64,000 nucleotides of DNA from an uncultured Bacteroidales bacterium (lineage in GTDB: Bacteria; Bacteroidota; Bacteroidia; Bacteroidales; UBA932). The stretch lies in the NCBI GenBank assembly GCA_900318565.1, contig ONLD01000004.1:1-64000 (forward strand), in the 5' to 3' direction. Positions 34,411 through 43,090 of this stretch are shown piece by piece. Positions within the stretch are counted from its first letter, which is position 1, and each line of letters begins with the position of its first letter. The notes under the pieces are model-generated. The model was not told the DNA's origin, searched no databases, and saw only the letters and a program-made list of their open reading frames with translations. The position numbers and the translations under genes were made by a program.

Positions 34411-34995
34411 CTAGAACGAGAGTTTGTCGGTATAGAGGATGCCGTCGAGGTGGTCGCATTCGTGCTGGAAGATGACGGCGGTGAAGCCCTGGATGCGCTC
34501 GAGGGTGTCGGTCAGGGTCTTGGGAGAGGTGTAGCGGATGTCAATGTCGCGGTAGCGGAGCACTTCTCCCCTGCGGCCGGGCACGCTGAGGCAGCCCTCG
34601 GGCCCGGGCTCCTTCTCCCCGCGGAACTCTACGATACGGATATTCGGATAGACTTCGAAGGGCTCTCCCTCCTTGTCGAAGCGCTGCACGGCCACGATAC
34701 GGCGGGAAATCCCAACCTGCGGTCCGGCGATGCCGACTCCGTCCTGTTCGGGCGAAGTCACTGTGGATATCATTTTCGAAGCCAGAGTCTGATACTCTGT
34801 AGAGCGAAGCATTTCAGCACCGAAATCAAGACAAGGCCGGCGGAGCACGATTGAATCCTGGGGATTATCGACCACCAGCACTCTCATCACATCGGGAGAA
34901 CCGCTGACAAGAGCCTTTTCTTCGGCCGTCCAGCCGCCGCGTGCGCAGGAAATACAACTCATCACGGACAAAACTATAGCAGCAATACGTCTCAT
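34411..34995 (-). CDS. Peptide deformylase-like lipoprotein
   Basis: 194 residues from ATG 34995, which overlaps the aminotransferase stop by ATGA. The N-terminus MRRIAAIVLSVMSCISC looks like a lipoprotein signal with candidate lipid-modified Cys at 14 or 17. The body keeps all deformylase motifs: GVGIAGPQVG, EGCLSVPG and QHECDHLDG. Metal ligands (Cys, two His) and catalytic Glu are intact, so it is probably active. A deformylase outside the cytoplasm has no textbook role; its substrate may be exported formyl-peptides. The cytoplasmic copy is at 14201. Confidence 0.8.
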   Translation of the reverse strand: MRRIAAIVLSVMSCISCARGGWTAEEKALVSGSPDVMRVLVVDNPQDSIVLRRPCLDFGAEMLRSTEYQTLASKMISTVTSPEQDGVGIAGPQVGISRRIVAVQRFDKEGEPFEVYPNIRIVEFRGEKEPGPEGCLSVPGRRGEVLRYRDIDIRYTSPKTLTDTLERIQGFTAVIFQHECDHLDGILYTDKLSF

Positions 34996-36173
34996 ATCAA
35001 ACCCTCCAGCCTCCAAAGGCCTCTTACAATACGGTCAAGCCCTTCTTCAAACAGAGCGGCAGGGCAAGCCATATTGATACGGATATAACCGTCCTGACCA
35101 TACATCAGGCCGTTGTTGATGCGCACCTTTTCCACTTCAACAAGGCTCCGTTCCACCTGCTCGGAGGGGATTCCGAGCACACGGCAGTCCAGCCAGGCAA
35201 GATAAGTCCCTTCCAGAGCGTAAAGCCGGAATCCGGGAAGGTCATCGCGGACGCGCTGCCGGAGAGTGCGGTAATTCGACGCCAGGTACTTATTCAGTTC
35301 CATAAGCCACTCATAGCCCTCATCCGTATATGCAGCCTGCAGGGCCACCACTCCGAATGGGTTGACATCGCATATCTCGTTGACGTTGACCGCCTTATCC
35401 ACACGCGCCCGGATATCCGGGTCGGCGCAGATGATGTTGGAAATCTGCAGCCCGGCGATATTGAATGCCTTGCTCGGGGAGTTCAGCGTCACGCAGGCGC
35501 GCTCGAACTCGGGGCGCACGGAAGCGAAAGGCACGAACTCCACGCCCGGCATAGTGAATTCACAATGGATCTCATCGCTGACAGGCACTATGCCGTGGCG
35601 CAGGCAGATGTCTCCGACCCGCTCCAGTTCTTCCCTGCTCCACACGCGTCCGGCCGGGTTGTGGGGCGAGCAGATGAGCATCATCCGGGCCATCGGATCG
35701 GCCGCGGCACGCTCGAGAGCGTCAAAATCTATTTCGTAATGCGGCTGCCCGTCCTTTTCTCCGGTCTGCAGCGGCACGTCGAGCGCCGTGCATCCGTAAT
35801 TGCGTATCGATGAGAAGAAGCAATTATAGACGGGACTCATTATGATAACCTTGTCGCCGGGGTGGGTGAAGGCGCTGACACAAGCCGAAATCGCGGGTAC
35901 GATTCCCGGGCAGTATATAATCCACGATGGGTCCGGACGCCATCCGTGGCGCCGTCCGAACCAGTTGCATACGGATTCGTAATAGGACGCAGGCACGGCC
36001 GTGTAGCCGAAGACGGGGTGGGATGCACGCTCGCGCACCGCCTCCTGCACGCAGGGAGCGGTCTCGAAGTCCATATCAGCCACCCACATAGGCAGCACGC
36101 CCTCGTCAACCGCGTCCCATTTGACGCAGTTGGTCCCCCTGCGGGGCACTATCTTGTCGAATCCGTATTTCAT
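34992..36173 (-). CDS. MalY/PatB-family PLP aminotransferase (probable C-S lyase)
   Basis: 393 residues, fold-type I PLP enzyme. N-terminal YGFDKIVPRRGTNCVKWD and LPMWVADMDFETAPCV are hallmarks of the MalY/PatB group, which cleave cystathionine or related C-S bonds. SPHNPAGRVWS, SDEIHCEF and the PLP lysine in SPSKAFNIAGLQ are intact, with the C-terminal RINMACP. It may supply homocysteine for methionine synthesis or degrade cysteine conjugates. The DUF3737 gene lies 3 bp upstream, an association I recall from other gut bacteria. Confidence 0.9.
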   Translation of the reverse strand: MKYGFDKIVPRRGTNCVKWDAVDEGVLPMWVADMDFETAPCVQEAVRERASHPVFGYTAVPASYYESVCNWFGRRHGWRPDPSWIIYCPGIVPAISACVSAFTHPGDKVIIMSPVYNCFFSSIRNYGCTALDVPLQTGEKDGQPHYEIDFDALERAAADPMARMMLICSPHNPAGRVWSREELERVGDICLRHGIVPVSDEIHCEFTMPGVEFVPFASVRPEFERACVTLNSPSKAFNIAGLQISNIICADPDIRARVDKAVNVNEICDVNPFGVVALQAAYTDEGYEWLMELNKYLASNYRTLRQRVRDDLPGFRLYALEGTYLAWLDCRVLGIPSEQVERSLVEVEKVRINNGLMYGQDGYIRINMACPAALFEEGLDRIVRGLWRLEGLI

Positions 36174-36176
36174 AAG

Positions 36177-37019
36177 CTAACGCGTGAGAATCTTGCAGTC
36201 GCCGGGAGCCTTGATGTTGGCGTCCAGGATGATTTCGCCGTAGGAATCAGCCACGATGCTGCCGGTGCGGGGGTTCTTGACCGAAGCCACGGCCCCGCGG
36301 ATGTCAGCCTGCACCTCGGAATACTCAAAGGCAAGGTCGGCATCGGGCTCGAAGGTGCAGCCTTCAAGCACCAGGCCCTCGGCATAACAGAGAGGCTGGG
36401 TGCCGCCGATACGGCAGTTTATAAGGCGGAGGTTGCGGGAATACCAGCCAAGATATTCGCCGATGATGACCGAATCACGCACAGTCACGTTCTCGGTCTC
36501 CCAGAACGCGTCTTTGGTATGGAGCACGGAGTCGCGGATCTCCACGTTCTTGCAATATTGGAATGAGTAGTTGCCCTGAAGATTGAGATTCTTGATTCTG
36601 ATATCCGAGGAATGCATCAGGAGGTAGTCGCCCTTCTGGACTTCCACGTCTTCCAGGTCAACGCCGCGGCAGCTCCAGAGAGTCTCGGCGGCATTGGGGA
36701 TGCGGACGCGGCGCAGGCGCAGGTCCGACATCTCGCGGAACAACTTGGGAGCCTCGACAAGCGTATCCTCCATCAGCAGATTGCGGCTGTACCAGAGCGC
36801 GGCGCGGGCACCCTCGGCAAACACGCAGTTACGGACGGTAAAGGAGTCGCAGCACCAGAAAGGGTACTTGCCTTCGAACCGGCAGTCTTCGGCCTCTATC
36901 GAAGCGGTCTCCTTGAGAGCCGACTCGCCGGCGTGTATCGTGACATTCTCGAGACGGATGTCCCGCTCGCAGTAAAGGGGCCTCTCGCCCCCGTATTCTT
37001 TATTGCTTATTAATTTCAT
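36177..37019 (-). CDS. DUF3737 family right-handed beta-helix protein
   Basis: 280 residues built of about a dozen 20-residue coils (IEAEDCRFEGKYPFWCCDSF, TVRNCVFAEGARAALWYSRN, VEIRDSVLHTKDAFWETENV) with aromatic and Cys ladders, ending SIVADSYGEIILDANIKAPG. No signal peptide, so cytoplasmic. This is the DUF3737 family, whose role is unknown. It overlaps the upstream ligase gene by 20 bp and precedes the MalY/PatB gene by 3 bp. Confidence 0.85.
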   Translation of the reverse strand: MKLISNKEYGGERPLYCERDIRLENVTIHAGESALKETASIEAEDCRFEGKYPFWCCDSFTVRNCVFAEGARAALWYSRNLLMEDTLVEAPKLFREMSDLRLRRVRIPNAAETLWSCRGVDLEDVEVQKGDYLLMHSSDIRIKNLNLQGNYSFQYCKNVEIRDSVLHTKDAFWETENVTVRDSVIIGEYLGWYSRNLRLINCRIGGTQPLCYAEGLVLEGCTFEPDADLAFEYSEVQADIRGAVASVKNPRTGSIVADSYGEIILDANIKAPGDCKILTR

Positions 37020-38634
37020 TCTTTTTTTCCTTATACAGGAAACGTTTGATTTTCATTGTAGCCGTCTTGACGAAGGGCTGTTTCTCGACCTCGACCTCCT
37101 TGATGCGGCTGCTGCGGTTGACGTGCGAGTTGACGAACTCGAGAATCTCCTGCTTGCGGCGCTCCAGATCTTCGATGAAGCGGTCCTGGTTCTCGTAGTC
37201 CCAGTCCAGCACGTTGTCGTTGAAATGCACGAGGGCGACAAGATGCCCGTCACGCTCTACGACAAGCGACTCGTTGACGTCGTGGATATTGTTGATGACA
37301 TTCTCGATCTCCTCCGGGTAGATGTTCTCGCCGGAAGGGCCGAGAATCACCGAACCTATGCGTCCCTTGATTGAATAGCGGCCCTTCTTGTCCACGGTGG
37401 CGAGGTCACCGGTGCGGAACCAGCCGTCGGGAGAGAGCACCTGGAGGGTGCGGTTGTAGTCTTTATAGTAGCCGCGCATCACGTTGTCTCCCTTGACCAC
37501 GATTTCACCCTCGCCGGTCTCGGGATTCTGGTTGTCGAGGCGTATCGTCACTCCTGTGGCGGCAATGCCGGTGGTGCCCAGATGAGTCTGCTTGGGATTG
37601 GCATTGCAAATCAGAGGCGCGGTCTCGGTGAGGCCGTAACCTATTGCATAAGGGAACTTTGCCTTGCCCAGGAAGGCCTCTACTTCAGCGTCCAGCTTGG
37701 CGCCGCCGATGCCGAAGAAATGCAGGCGTCCGCCGAAGGTGTTCTTCAGTTTCATACCCACAAGCAGGCAGAGCAGAGTATGGCTGAATTTGTCCAGCCA
37801 GGTGAGGTATTTGCTCTTCTGGATGGTCGGGAGAATGCTGGAGCGGTAGATTTTCTCAATGACCAGCGGCACCGACAGCATCATAGTGGGCCGGATTTTC
37901 TTGAAAGCCGGCATCAGCACGGAAGGGGTCGGCGGGCGGTTGACATAGCAGATCTTGGCACCGACGGAGAAGGGGTACAGCATACCGACGCTCATTTCGT
38001 AGGTGTGCGCCAGCGGCAGTATCGACAGAAACACGTCCCTGCGACCGGCCGGGGCGGCCTTCCAGGAGGCGAAGATGTTGGCGCAGAAATTCTTGTGCGT
38101 CAGCATCACGCCTTTGGCGGCTCCGGTCGTGCCGGATGTGTAAATGATGCAGGCAAGGTCGTCCGGAAGCGGATTTGTAATATGGCCGTCACAGGTGTAG
38201 GCCGTATCTTCTGCCCGGATGACGGAAAGATCGTCCGTGCAGATGACTATATGCATCTTGGCAAGAATCTCTTCTGGCACCTTGGGCAGCAGCCTCTGGC
38301 TCACGAAGAGAGCTTTCGCATCGGAGTGGGTGAGGATATTGGTAATCTCATTTTCCGAGAGTTCCGTCAACATCGGCACCGCAATGCGCCCGAACGCCGC
38401 CACGGAGAACAGCGCCACCGGCCAGTTCGGCATATTCTGCGAAAGAATCGCCACCTTGTCGCCGGAATTTATTCCGAAGTTGGACAACTGGCGGGATATT
38501 CTCCGGCAGCAGTCGCCGAAAGAAGCGAATGTATAGGACTGAGAGTCGTCAATCGAAGTAAACGCAGTACGCCCGGCATATTTTGCCGAGCAATAGTTAA
38601 GTACGTCGTAAAGAGATTGAAAATTGTGTCTCAT
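37000..38634 (-). CDS. AMP-dependent acyl-CoA/acyl-ACP ligase
   Basis: 544 residues from ATG 38634 (ATGA overlap with the PlsC-like gene). ANL superfamily: the P-loop IIYTSGTTGAAKGVMLTHKN, then YGLTETAPLICN, GWFRTGDLATVDKKGRYSIKG and the C-terminal VNRSSRIKEVEVEKQPFVKT with the catalytic Lys region TATMKIKR. It activates a carboxylic acid, most likely a fatty acid, as acyl-AMP and then thioester. The neighbouring PlsC-like and condensation-fold acyltransferases suggest a dedicated acyl-lipid pathway. Confidence 0.88.
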   Translation of the reverse strand: MRHNFQSLYDVLNYCSAKYAGRTAFTSIDDSQSYTFASFGDCCRRISRQLSNFGINSGDKVAILSQNMPNWPVALFSVAAFGRIAVPMLTELSENEITNILTHSDAKALFVSQRLLPKVPEEILAKMHIVICTDDLSVIRAEDTAYTCDGHITNPLPDDLACIIYTSGTTGAAKGVMLTHKNFCANIFASWKAAPAGRRDVFLSILPLAHTYEMSVGMLYPFSVGAKICYVNRPPTPSVLMPAFKKIRPTMMLSVPLVIEKIYRSSILPTIQKSKYLTWLDKFSHTLLCLLVGMKLKNTFGGRLHFFGIGGAKLDAEVEAFLGKAKFPYAIGYGLTETAPLICNANPKQTHLGTTGIAATGVTIRLDNQNPETGEGEIVVKGDNVMRGYYKDYNRTLQVLSPDGWFRTGDLATVDKKGRYSIKGRIGSVILGPSGENIYPEEIENVINNIHDVNESLVVERDGHLVALVHFNDNVLDWDYENQDRFIEDLERRKQEILEFVNSHVNRSSRIKEVEVEKQPFVKTATMKIKRFLYKEKKNEINKQ

Positions 38635-39191
38635 CAATGCGTAATGTATTTTTCCGGATGTTTCCCGGTCAGATGCATCTGCTCGTAGAGCTCCTGGATG
38701 CGCTTCATATCGGCGCGGGGGTCGTCGGTCAGTTCAACCCGCTGTCCGCGCCCAACTCTCTTCCGGCCCCAGTCGAAATATCCCAGATACACGGGGATTC
38801 CGGCGGAGCGGGCTATCAGGTGGAAGCCGGTCTTCCAGTTCTTGACAGGCTTGCGGGTGCCTTCAGGAGCGATTGCCAGATGGAAACGCCCGGGGCGTTC
38901 CATCTCCTCGATAACGCTGCGAAGCATATTGGTGGGGCTGCTGCGGTCCACCGGGATACCGCCCATCGCCCGGAGGAGCCAGCCTACGGGCGGGAAGAAG
39001 AATTCCTTCTTTATCATACACTTGGCTTTTTCCCCGCAGGAGCGGTAGAACAAATACGATATCACGAAGTCCCAGGCACTCGTGTGCGGGACCCCGAGAA
39101 TTATGCACTTGTCTTCTTCAACGGAACCTCCGTCAGCCGTCCAGCCCAACATTTTCAGAAGGGCGCCACAACATTTACCCCAGACATCCAT
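38634..39191 (-). CDS. PlsC-like 1-acylglycerol-3-phosphate acyltransferase family protein
   Basis: 185 residues, at the short end for the family. Catalytic motif H36TSAWD41 (HX4D) inside ILGVPHTSAWDF, then GGIPVDRS, and the glycerol-phosphate-binding IAPEGTRKP. The last region, ARSAGIPVYLGYFDWGRKRV, is typical of short bacterial members. It transfers an acyl chain to a lipid acceptor at the inner membrane. Its stop overlaps the ligase start by ATGA, so the two are translationally coupled. Confidence 0.87.
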   Translation of the reverse strand: MDVWGKCCGALLKMLGWTADGGSVEEDKCIILGVPHTSAWDFVISYLFYRSCGEKAKCMIKKEFFFPPVGWLLRAMGGIPVDRSSPTNMLRSVIEEMERPGRFHLAIAPEGTRKPVKNWKTGFHLIARSAGIPVYLGYFDWGRKRVGRGQRVELTDDPRADMKRIQELYEQMHLTGKHPEKYITH

Positions 39192-39230
39192 TTTTTGCTT
39201 CCTTTAACAATAGGTTGCAAATATACTAAA

Positions 39231-40583
39231 TTAAATAGAAAGTAGGAACTTGGGGATAAGGCCAGACCTGCTGAAAACGGCACGTTCGGACGATGCGCTG
39301 CCGGAGGCGGGACGAAGAGGCTCCGCGGGCACACGGACGGTGGCCCAAATCCCGGCTGCACGCAGGACGCGCACGAAGCAGCGTTCAAAATCATCCTCGG
39401 CAATCTTTCTCGAAAAGTCCAGGTTAAGCATACCGCCATATCCCACGCAAGCGCAGGAGCCGAATCTCTGGCGGGTACGGCCGAGGATGAAATGAACATC
39501 CTTGACATACTCGGTCATCCCTTCGGGAAGAGAGATATTGCCAAGGTTGGAAAACGTATAGGTGCTGTAATTGTCGCCCTTGAGGTGGTTGATGATATTG
39601 ATTACCGGCCGCTTGATGAAGAGCGGGATGCAACGGATCGCAAGATTGTCTTCCAGCGCCACGTTGGCGGCTATGCGCCGCGTCAGATGGCTTTTCTGCA
39701 CGTAAAGGCGCTTCTGGTATTTCACCTCGCGGACAGCGTCTTCAAGGCTGAAATCCCCGTTCGTCACGTCGAGGGTGATATACACATAGGAAGAAAAATT
39801 GCGGAGAGTGCTGCTGCCGTAGATTGGACGCAGGTTCACAGGTACCTCCATACGGATGAAGGGACTCTTGCGGCGGCGCTTGTCGCGGGCGCGAACCTCC
39901 TGCAGCGAAACCATCATAGCTGCACAGAGCAATTCGGTCAGAGTGCAGTCAAGTTCTTTCGCCTTGGCCGCCGCCTGCTCGACGCTTACCTTGACGCCCA
40001 GCGAATTGAGCACGTCGTGGCGCTCTTCGAGGCCCTTGACGTGGTACGCCTTCCGCTCGCTGTCGAGGGACCCCTTGGTGCCGGAGAAGCGGTCGAAACC
40101 GTCTTCGAGTTCTTCTTCCTGAGGCTCGGAAGAGGGGTCATAAACCCATTTGCCGTACTCGATTTCAGCACCCCGCACGGCCTTCAGGTACTCGGCGACC
40201 ACGCTGAGAAGGAAGGTCATCGCGCCGGTGCCGTCAGTCAAGGCGTGGAAGACGTCAAGGTCGACGCGGGGTCCGGTGCAGGACAATTTAAACATATAGC
40301 CGGCATTGCCTCCGATGTCGAAAGACTCAAGACGGCCCGGGTTGCTTACGGCGGGCTCGTTCTCGAGACGGCGGAGGAACCACCAGAAAAGCCCGTTCCT
40401 GATGCTGAAACGGAAACTCGGGAAACGACGTATAACTGTTTTCAGCGCCTCATCGAGACGCGAGGGAATCACATCCTGGTCAAGGCATACTGAGATACGG
40501 TACACAGACGCGTACTTACGAGTCTTGCAGGAAGGATATATAATGGCTGAATTCTCAAGCCGGGTCCATTCGGGTACTGTCAT
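39231..40583 (-). CDS. Condensation/alcohol-acyltransferase-fold protein
   Basis: 450 residues from ATG 40583; an upstream TTG (40673) lies inside the divergent regulatory region and is unlikely. H113ALTDG118 matches the HxxxDG catalytic motif of condensation, BAHD and alcohol-acetyltransferase folds. MEVPVNLRPIYGSSTLRNFS and STYTFSNLGNISLP are typical second-half motifs. No carrier-protein domain, so it is a stand-alone acyltransferase, perhaps making an ester or amide lipid with the ligase and PlsC downstream. A -7 box TACTTTTG is at 40617-40610. Confidence 0.75.
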   Translation of the reverse strand: MTVPEWTRLENSAIIYPSCKTRKYASVYRISVCLDQDVIPSRLDEALKTVIRRFPSFRFSIRNGLFWWFLRRLENEPAVSNPGRLESFDIGGNAGYMFKLSCTGPRVDLDVFHALTDGTGAMTFLLSVVAEYLKAVRGAEIEYGKWVYDPSSEPQEEELEDGFDRFSGTKGSLDSERKAYHVKGLEERHDVLNSLGVKVSVEQAAAKAKELDCTLTELLCAAMMVSLQEVRARDKRRRKSPFIRMEVPVNLRPIYGSSTLRNFSSYVYITLDVTNGDFSLEDAVREVKYQKRLYVQKSHLTRRIAANVALEDNLAIRCIPLFIKRPVINIINHLKGDNYSTYTFSNLGNISLPEGMTEYVKDVHFILGRTRQRFGSCACVGYGGMLNLDFSRKIAEDDFERCFVRVLRAAGIWATVRVPAEPLRPASGSASSERAVFSRSGLIPKFLLSI

Positions 40584-40609
40584 AGCTTCAGTTTTTGCGT
40601 TTGGCAATG

Positions 40610-40617
40610 CAAAAGTA
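40610..40617 (-). promoter_or_regulatory. -7 box of the condensation-fold gene
   Basis: TACTTTTG on the minus strand, 26 nt before the ATG. The upstream TTGTGACAAAA repeats lie about 50-80 bp further up and could regulate this gene as well as the LytTR gene. Confidence 0.5.
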
Positions 40618-40664
40618 GAAAGCGACCCTTTTCGGAAAAAGATTTTGCCGTCAATAGTTGAAAT

Positions 40665-40760
40665 TTGTGACAAAACAGACCTAATTGTGACAAAACTCCC
40701 GGATTTTTGTGACGAAAAAATTAATTTGCTATATTTGTCACAACAAAATTTGTGACAAAA
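40665..40760 (+). promoter_or_regulatory. LytTR gene promoter covered by five TTGTGAC(A/G)AAA sites
   Basis: Promoter TTTG (40706-40709), 20 bp, TATATTTG (40730-40737). Sites: TTGTGACAAAA at 40665-40675, 40685-40695 and 40750-40760, TTGTGACGAAA at 40707-40717, and an inverted copy at 40743-40734. The first three are 20-22 bp apart, on one helix face. The third covers the -33 box and the inverted one the -7 box; sites 4 and 5 form a 10-bp perfect inverted repeat with 6-bp spacer reaching the ATG. Confidence 0.75.
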
Positions 40761-41578
40761 TGAAGAAGTATCCGAAAGCTTTAAGCCGGTTTTTCCCGAA
40801 TCTGGTGTTTGCGCTGGCCATTCCCGCGTTCTTCCTTGTCAGCGTACTGCTCTACGAGCCCGAAGCCCTGTGCCAGCTGATGAGAGCCGGCGAGGGCGTG
40901 TCCAGCCTCGAGAATGTCTTTATTTTCAACGTCATAATCTCCTTCACTATCATACTGGGATGTATGATACTGACGCGTCTGCCTCTGTGGCTGATGCGGA
41001 AGACGCTGAATATGGATTTGTACAAATATACCCTCTGGTGTCTTGGCGAGATTCTTATCTGCTGCGCCTTCGTGGGAATGTACCTGGCGCTTATGGCGAA
41101 AGGAGGAGGCAGCTGGTTCAGCTGGTTCGGCCGCTGCATCTCAGGCTTAGGAGCCGTTGCCATCTACCCCTACCTTATTCTTACCCTCCTTATTCTTGCC
41201 ACGGAGAATTTCAACGCAGAAAGCGGCGAGGAGAGCGCAAGGCTCAAGTTCTACGACAGCCGCCACCAGCTGAAGTTCATCACCGAAGCCTCTTCAGTGC
41301 TCTACATCGAGTCAAACGAGAATTATATTGTCATCCACTACCTGGAGAACGGCATCGAGAAGCGCTTCCAGCTGCGCAACTCGATGAAAAACATAGAGCC
41401 GCTTTGCGAAAAAGCCGGCTTCGCCCGCGCCCACCGATGCTTTATCGTCAACCCCCGCTACGTAAAGTCCATTCGCAAGGATGAGTCCGGCACCAACTTC
41501 GCAGACCTCGGCTGTGACCGGGAAGAAGGCATCCCGGTGTCAAAGAAATACTACGGCAACATCGCCGCTATGCTATAA
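40760..41578 (+). CDS. LytTR-domain membrane transcription regulator
   Basis: 272 residues from ATG 40760. Four predicted transmembrane helices (about 11-31, 50-70, 84-108, 118-142) replace the usual receiver domain. The C-terminal LytTR DNA-binding domain (about 165-272) has SSVLYIESNENYIVIHYLENG, then RFQLRNSMKNIEP, FARAHRCFIVNPRYVKSIRK and GIPVSKKYYGNI. Such proteins may sense a membrane signal directly. The repeat array over its own promoter implies autoregulation and possibly control of the divergent acyltransferase gene. Confidence 0.88.
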   Translation: MKKYPKALSRFFPNLVFALAIPAFFLVSVLLYEPEALCQLMRAGEGVSSLENVFIFNVIISFTIILGCMILTRLPLWLMRKTLNMDLYKYTLWCLGEILICCAFVGMYLALMAKGGGSWFSWFGRCISGLGAVAIYPYLILTLLILATENFNAESGEESARLKFYDSRHQLKFITEASSVLYIESNENYIVIHYLENGIEKRFQLRNSMKNIEPLCEKAGFARAHRCFIVNPRYVKSIRKDESGTNFADLGCDREEGIPVSKKYYGNIAAML

Positions 41579-41595
41579 AAGTCAAAAACTTTTGT

Positions 41596-41603
41596 TAGCT
41601 TTG
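41596..41603 (+). promoter_or_regulatory. -7 box of the Omp85-like gene
   Basis: TAGCTTTG, 29 nt before ATG 41633; no clear TTTG at the matching -33 distance. Confidence 0.5.
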
Positions 41604-41632
41604 CACTCTATTTACTAACCACTAAATTGAAA

Positions 41633-43012
41633 ATGAAAAAATTCTTTATCATTACGCTCCTTCTCGCAGGAGCAAGTTCGGCCCTCTTCGCACAGGATGA
41701 GCCGGCAAAGGAAAAAGAAATGAAGAAGGGCTGGAGTTTCGGAGTCCTTCCCACGGCCACATATTCCGTCGACAACGGATTCCAGGCAGGTGCATTCGGA
41801 GACGTGTACTATTATGGAGACGGTTCCACATATCCCGATCCGCTTCATAAGATCAGCTGGGAAGCCTCTTACTTCACCCACAGCCAGCGTTCCCGTTTCT
41901 ATCTGGCCTACGATTCCAAGTATCTCATTCCCAATATGCGCCTCAACGCCTCCGCGACTTATGTCAACGACCCTCTTTACAGTTTCTGGGGTTACAACGG
42001 CGGCGCTTCCCTCGCGGGCCTGCCTCAGCCTTACGACACTTACTGGACCAACAAGACCACCAACATCAACTACTTCGGTATGAACCGCCAGATGCTGCGC
42101 ATACTTGCCAATGTCCAGGGACGCATTACCGACAACCTGAACTGGGCTGCCGGCGTGAACTTCTGGAACTGGAGACTCAGTGATATGAAGGACAGGGGCT
42201 ACAATGTGGAGGGTAAAGATGACAAGCAGTTCTACGACAAAGAGAACACCCTCTACAGGGACTACCAGAAATATGGTTTGATTACCGACGCCGAGAAAGA
42301 CGGCGGCACCGCCCTGGAAATCAACGCCGGCGTCGTGTATGACACCCGCGACATCGAAGCCGCTCCCAACAGGGGCATCTGGGCAGAGGCCTACCTCAAC
42401 GGAAACGTCATCGGCCAGCGCTACCTGAAGGCCTGTATGTACTTCCGCCACTACATCGACATCCCCATCCATATTCCCGCCGGCGACCCCGTGTTCGCAT
42501 ACCGTCTGGCCTGGCAGCAGACCATAGCCGGTGAGACGCCCATCTATATGATTCAGAACAACCCCCTGCTGGTGCAGCGCAATATGATTTCCGAGGGATT
42601 CGGCTCTTCCAACACCATCCGCGGCCTTCGCGAGAACCGTATCCTCGCCGAGGGTTTTGCCTGGGTCAACACCGAACTGCGCGTCAAGCTTGTAAACTTC
42701 AAGCTCTTCAACCAGTATTTCTACATCGCTCTCAATCCGTTCTTCGACGCAGGCGTCATCACCAAGCCCTATCGCGCCGCTGCATTCGAGAAAGCCAAGT
42801 CCCTGACTTTCACGGACGAGAACAAGCCGTTTATGAGCCTGAACGAGCTCTACGATCCTTCCAAGGTCGGCGACTTCGTATATAGCGCCGGTGCCGGTCT
42901 GAAGATTGCAATGAACCAGAACTTCATCGTCTCCGTCGAGCTTGCAAAGTGCTTCTACAAGCCTCTCGACGCAGGATTGTGGCTTGGAATCGGTATCAAC
43001 TACCAGTTCTAA
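41633..43012 (+). CDS. BamA/TamA-type (Omp85) outer-membrane barrel without POTRA domains
   Basis: 459 residues from ATG 41633 (upstream TTG ignored). Signal peptide MKKFFIITLLLAGASSALFAQ, then directly a beta-barrel: GWSFGVLPTATYSVDNGFQA, VVYDTRDIEAAPNRGIWAEA, FGSSNTIRGLRENRI (the G-x-x-R-G barrel-loop region), FFDAGVITKPYR, ending GLWLGIGINYQF with terminal Phe. It resembles the surface-antigen barrel of Omp85 proteins but no POTRA repeats precede it, so it may be a stand-alone transporter or enzyme-like barrel. It follows the LytTR gene. Confidence 0.78.
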   Translation: MKKFFIITLLLAGASSALFAQDEPAKEKEMKKGWSFGVLPTATYSVDNGFQAGAFGDVYYYGDGSTYPDPLHKISWEASYFTHSQRSRFYLAYDSKYLIPNMRLNASATYVNDPLYSFWGYNGGASLAGLPQPYDTYWTNKTTNINYFGMNRQMLRILANVQGRITDNLNWAAGVNFWNWRLSDMKDRGYNVEGKDDKQFYDKENTLYRDYQKYGLITDAEKDGGTALEINAGVVYDTRDIEAAPNRGIWAEAYLNGNVIGQRYLKACMYFRHYIDIPIHIPAGDPVFAYRLAWQQTIAGETPIYMIQNNPLLVQRNMISEGFGSSNTIRGLRENRILAEGFAWVNTELRVKLVNFKLFNQYFYIALNPFFDAGVITKPYRAAAFEKAKSLTFTDENKPFMSLNELYDPSKVGDFVYSAGAGLKIAMNQNFIVSVELAKCFYKPLDAGLWLGIGINYQF

Positions 43013-43032
43013 AAGCCGGGACATATCAACTA

Positions 43033-43072
43033 AAAGAGGGTGTATTCCAAAACTCAGGAATACACCCTCTTT
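43033..43072. terminator. Bidirectional terminator between convergent genes
   Basis: A 16-bp perfect stem, AAAGAGGGTGTATTCC (43033-43048) with GGAATACACCCTCTTT (43057-43072), 8-nt loop. A/T tracts on both sides serve the Omp85-like gene and the hydrolase gene. Confidence 0.85.
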
Positions 43073-43090
43073 CGTATGGCAGGTCAGAAC

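Noticed and set aside
40665..40760. CRP/FNR-type sites, because TTGTGAC resembles TGTGA half-sites
   Set aside because: The main copies are direct repeats at 20-22 bp rather than TGTGA-N6-TCACA palindromes, and the adjacent regulator is LytTR. A CRP-like factor is not fully excluded for the inverted pair.
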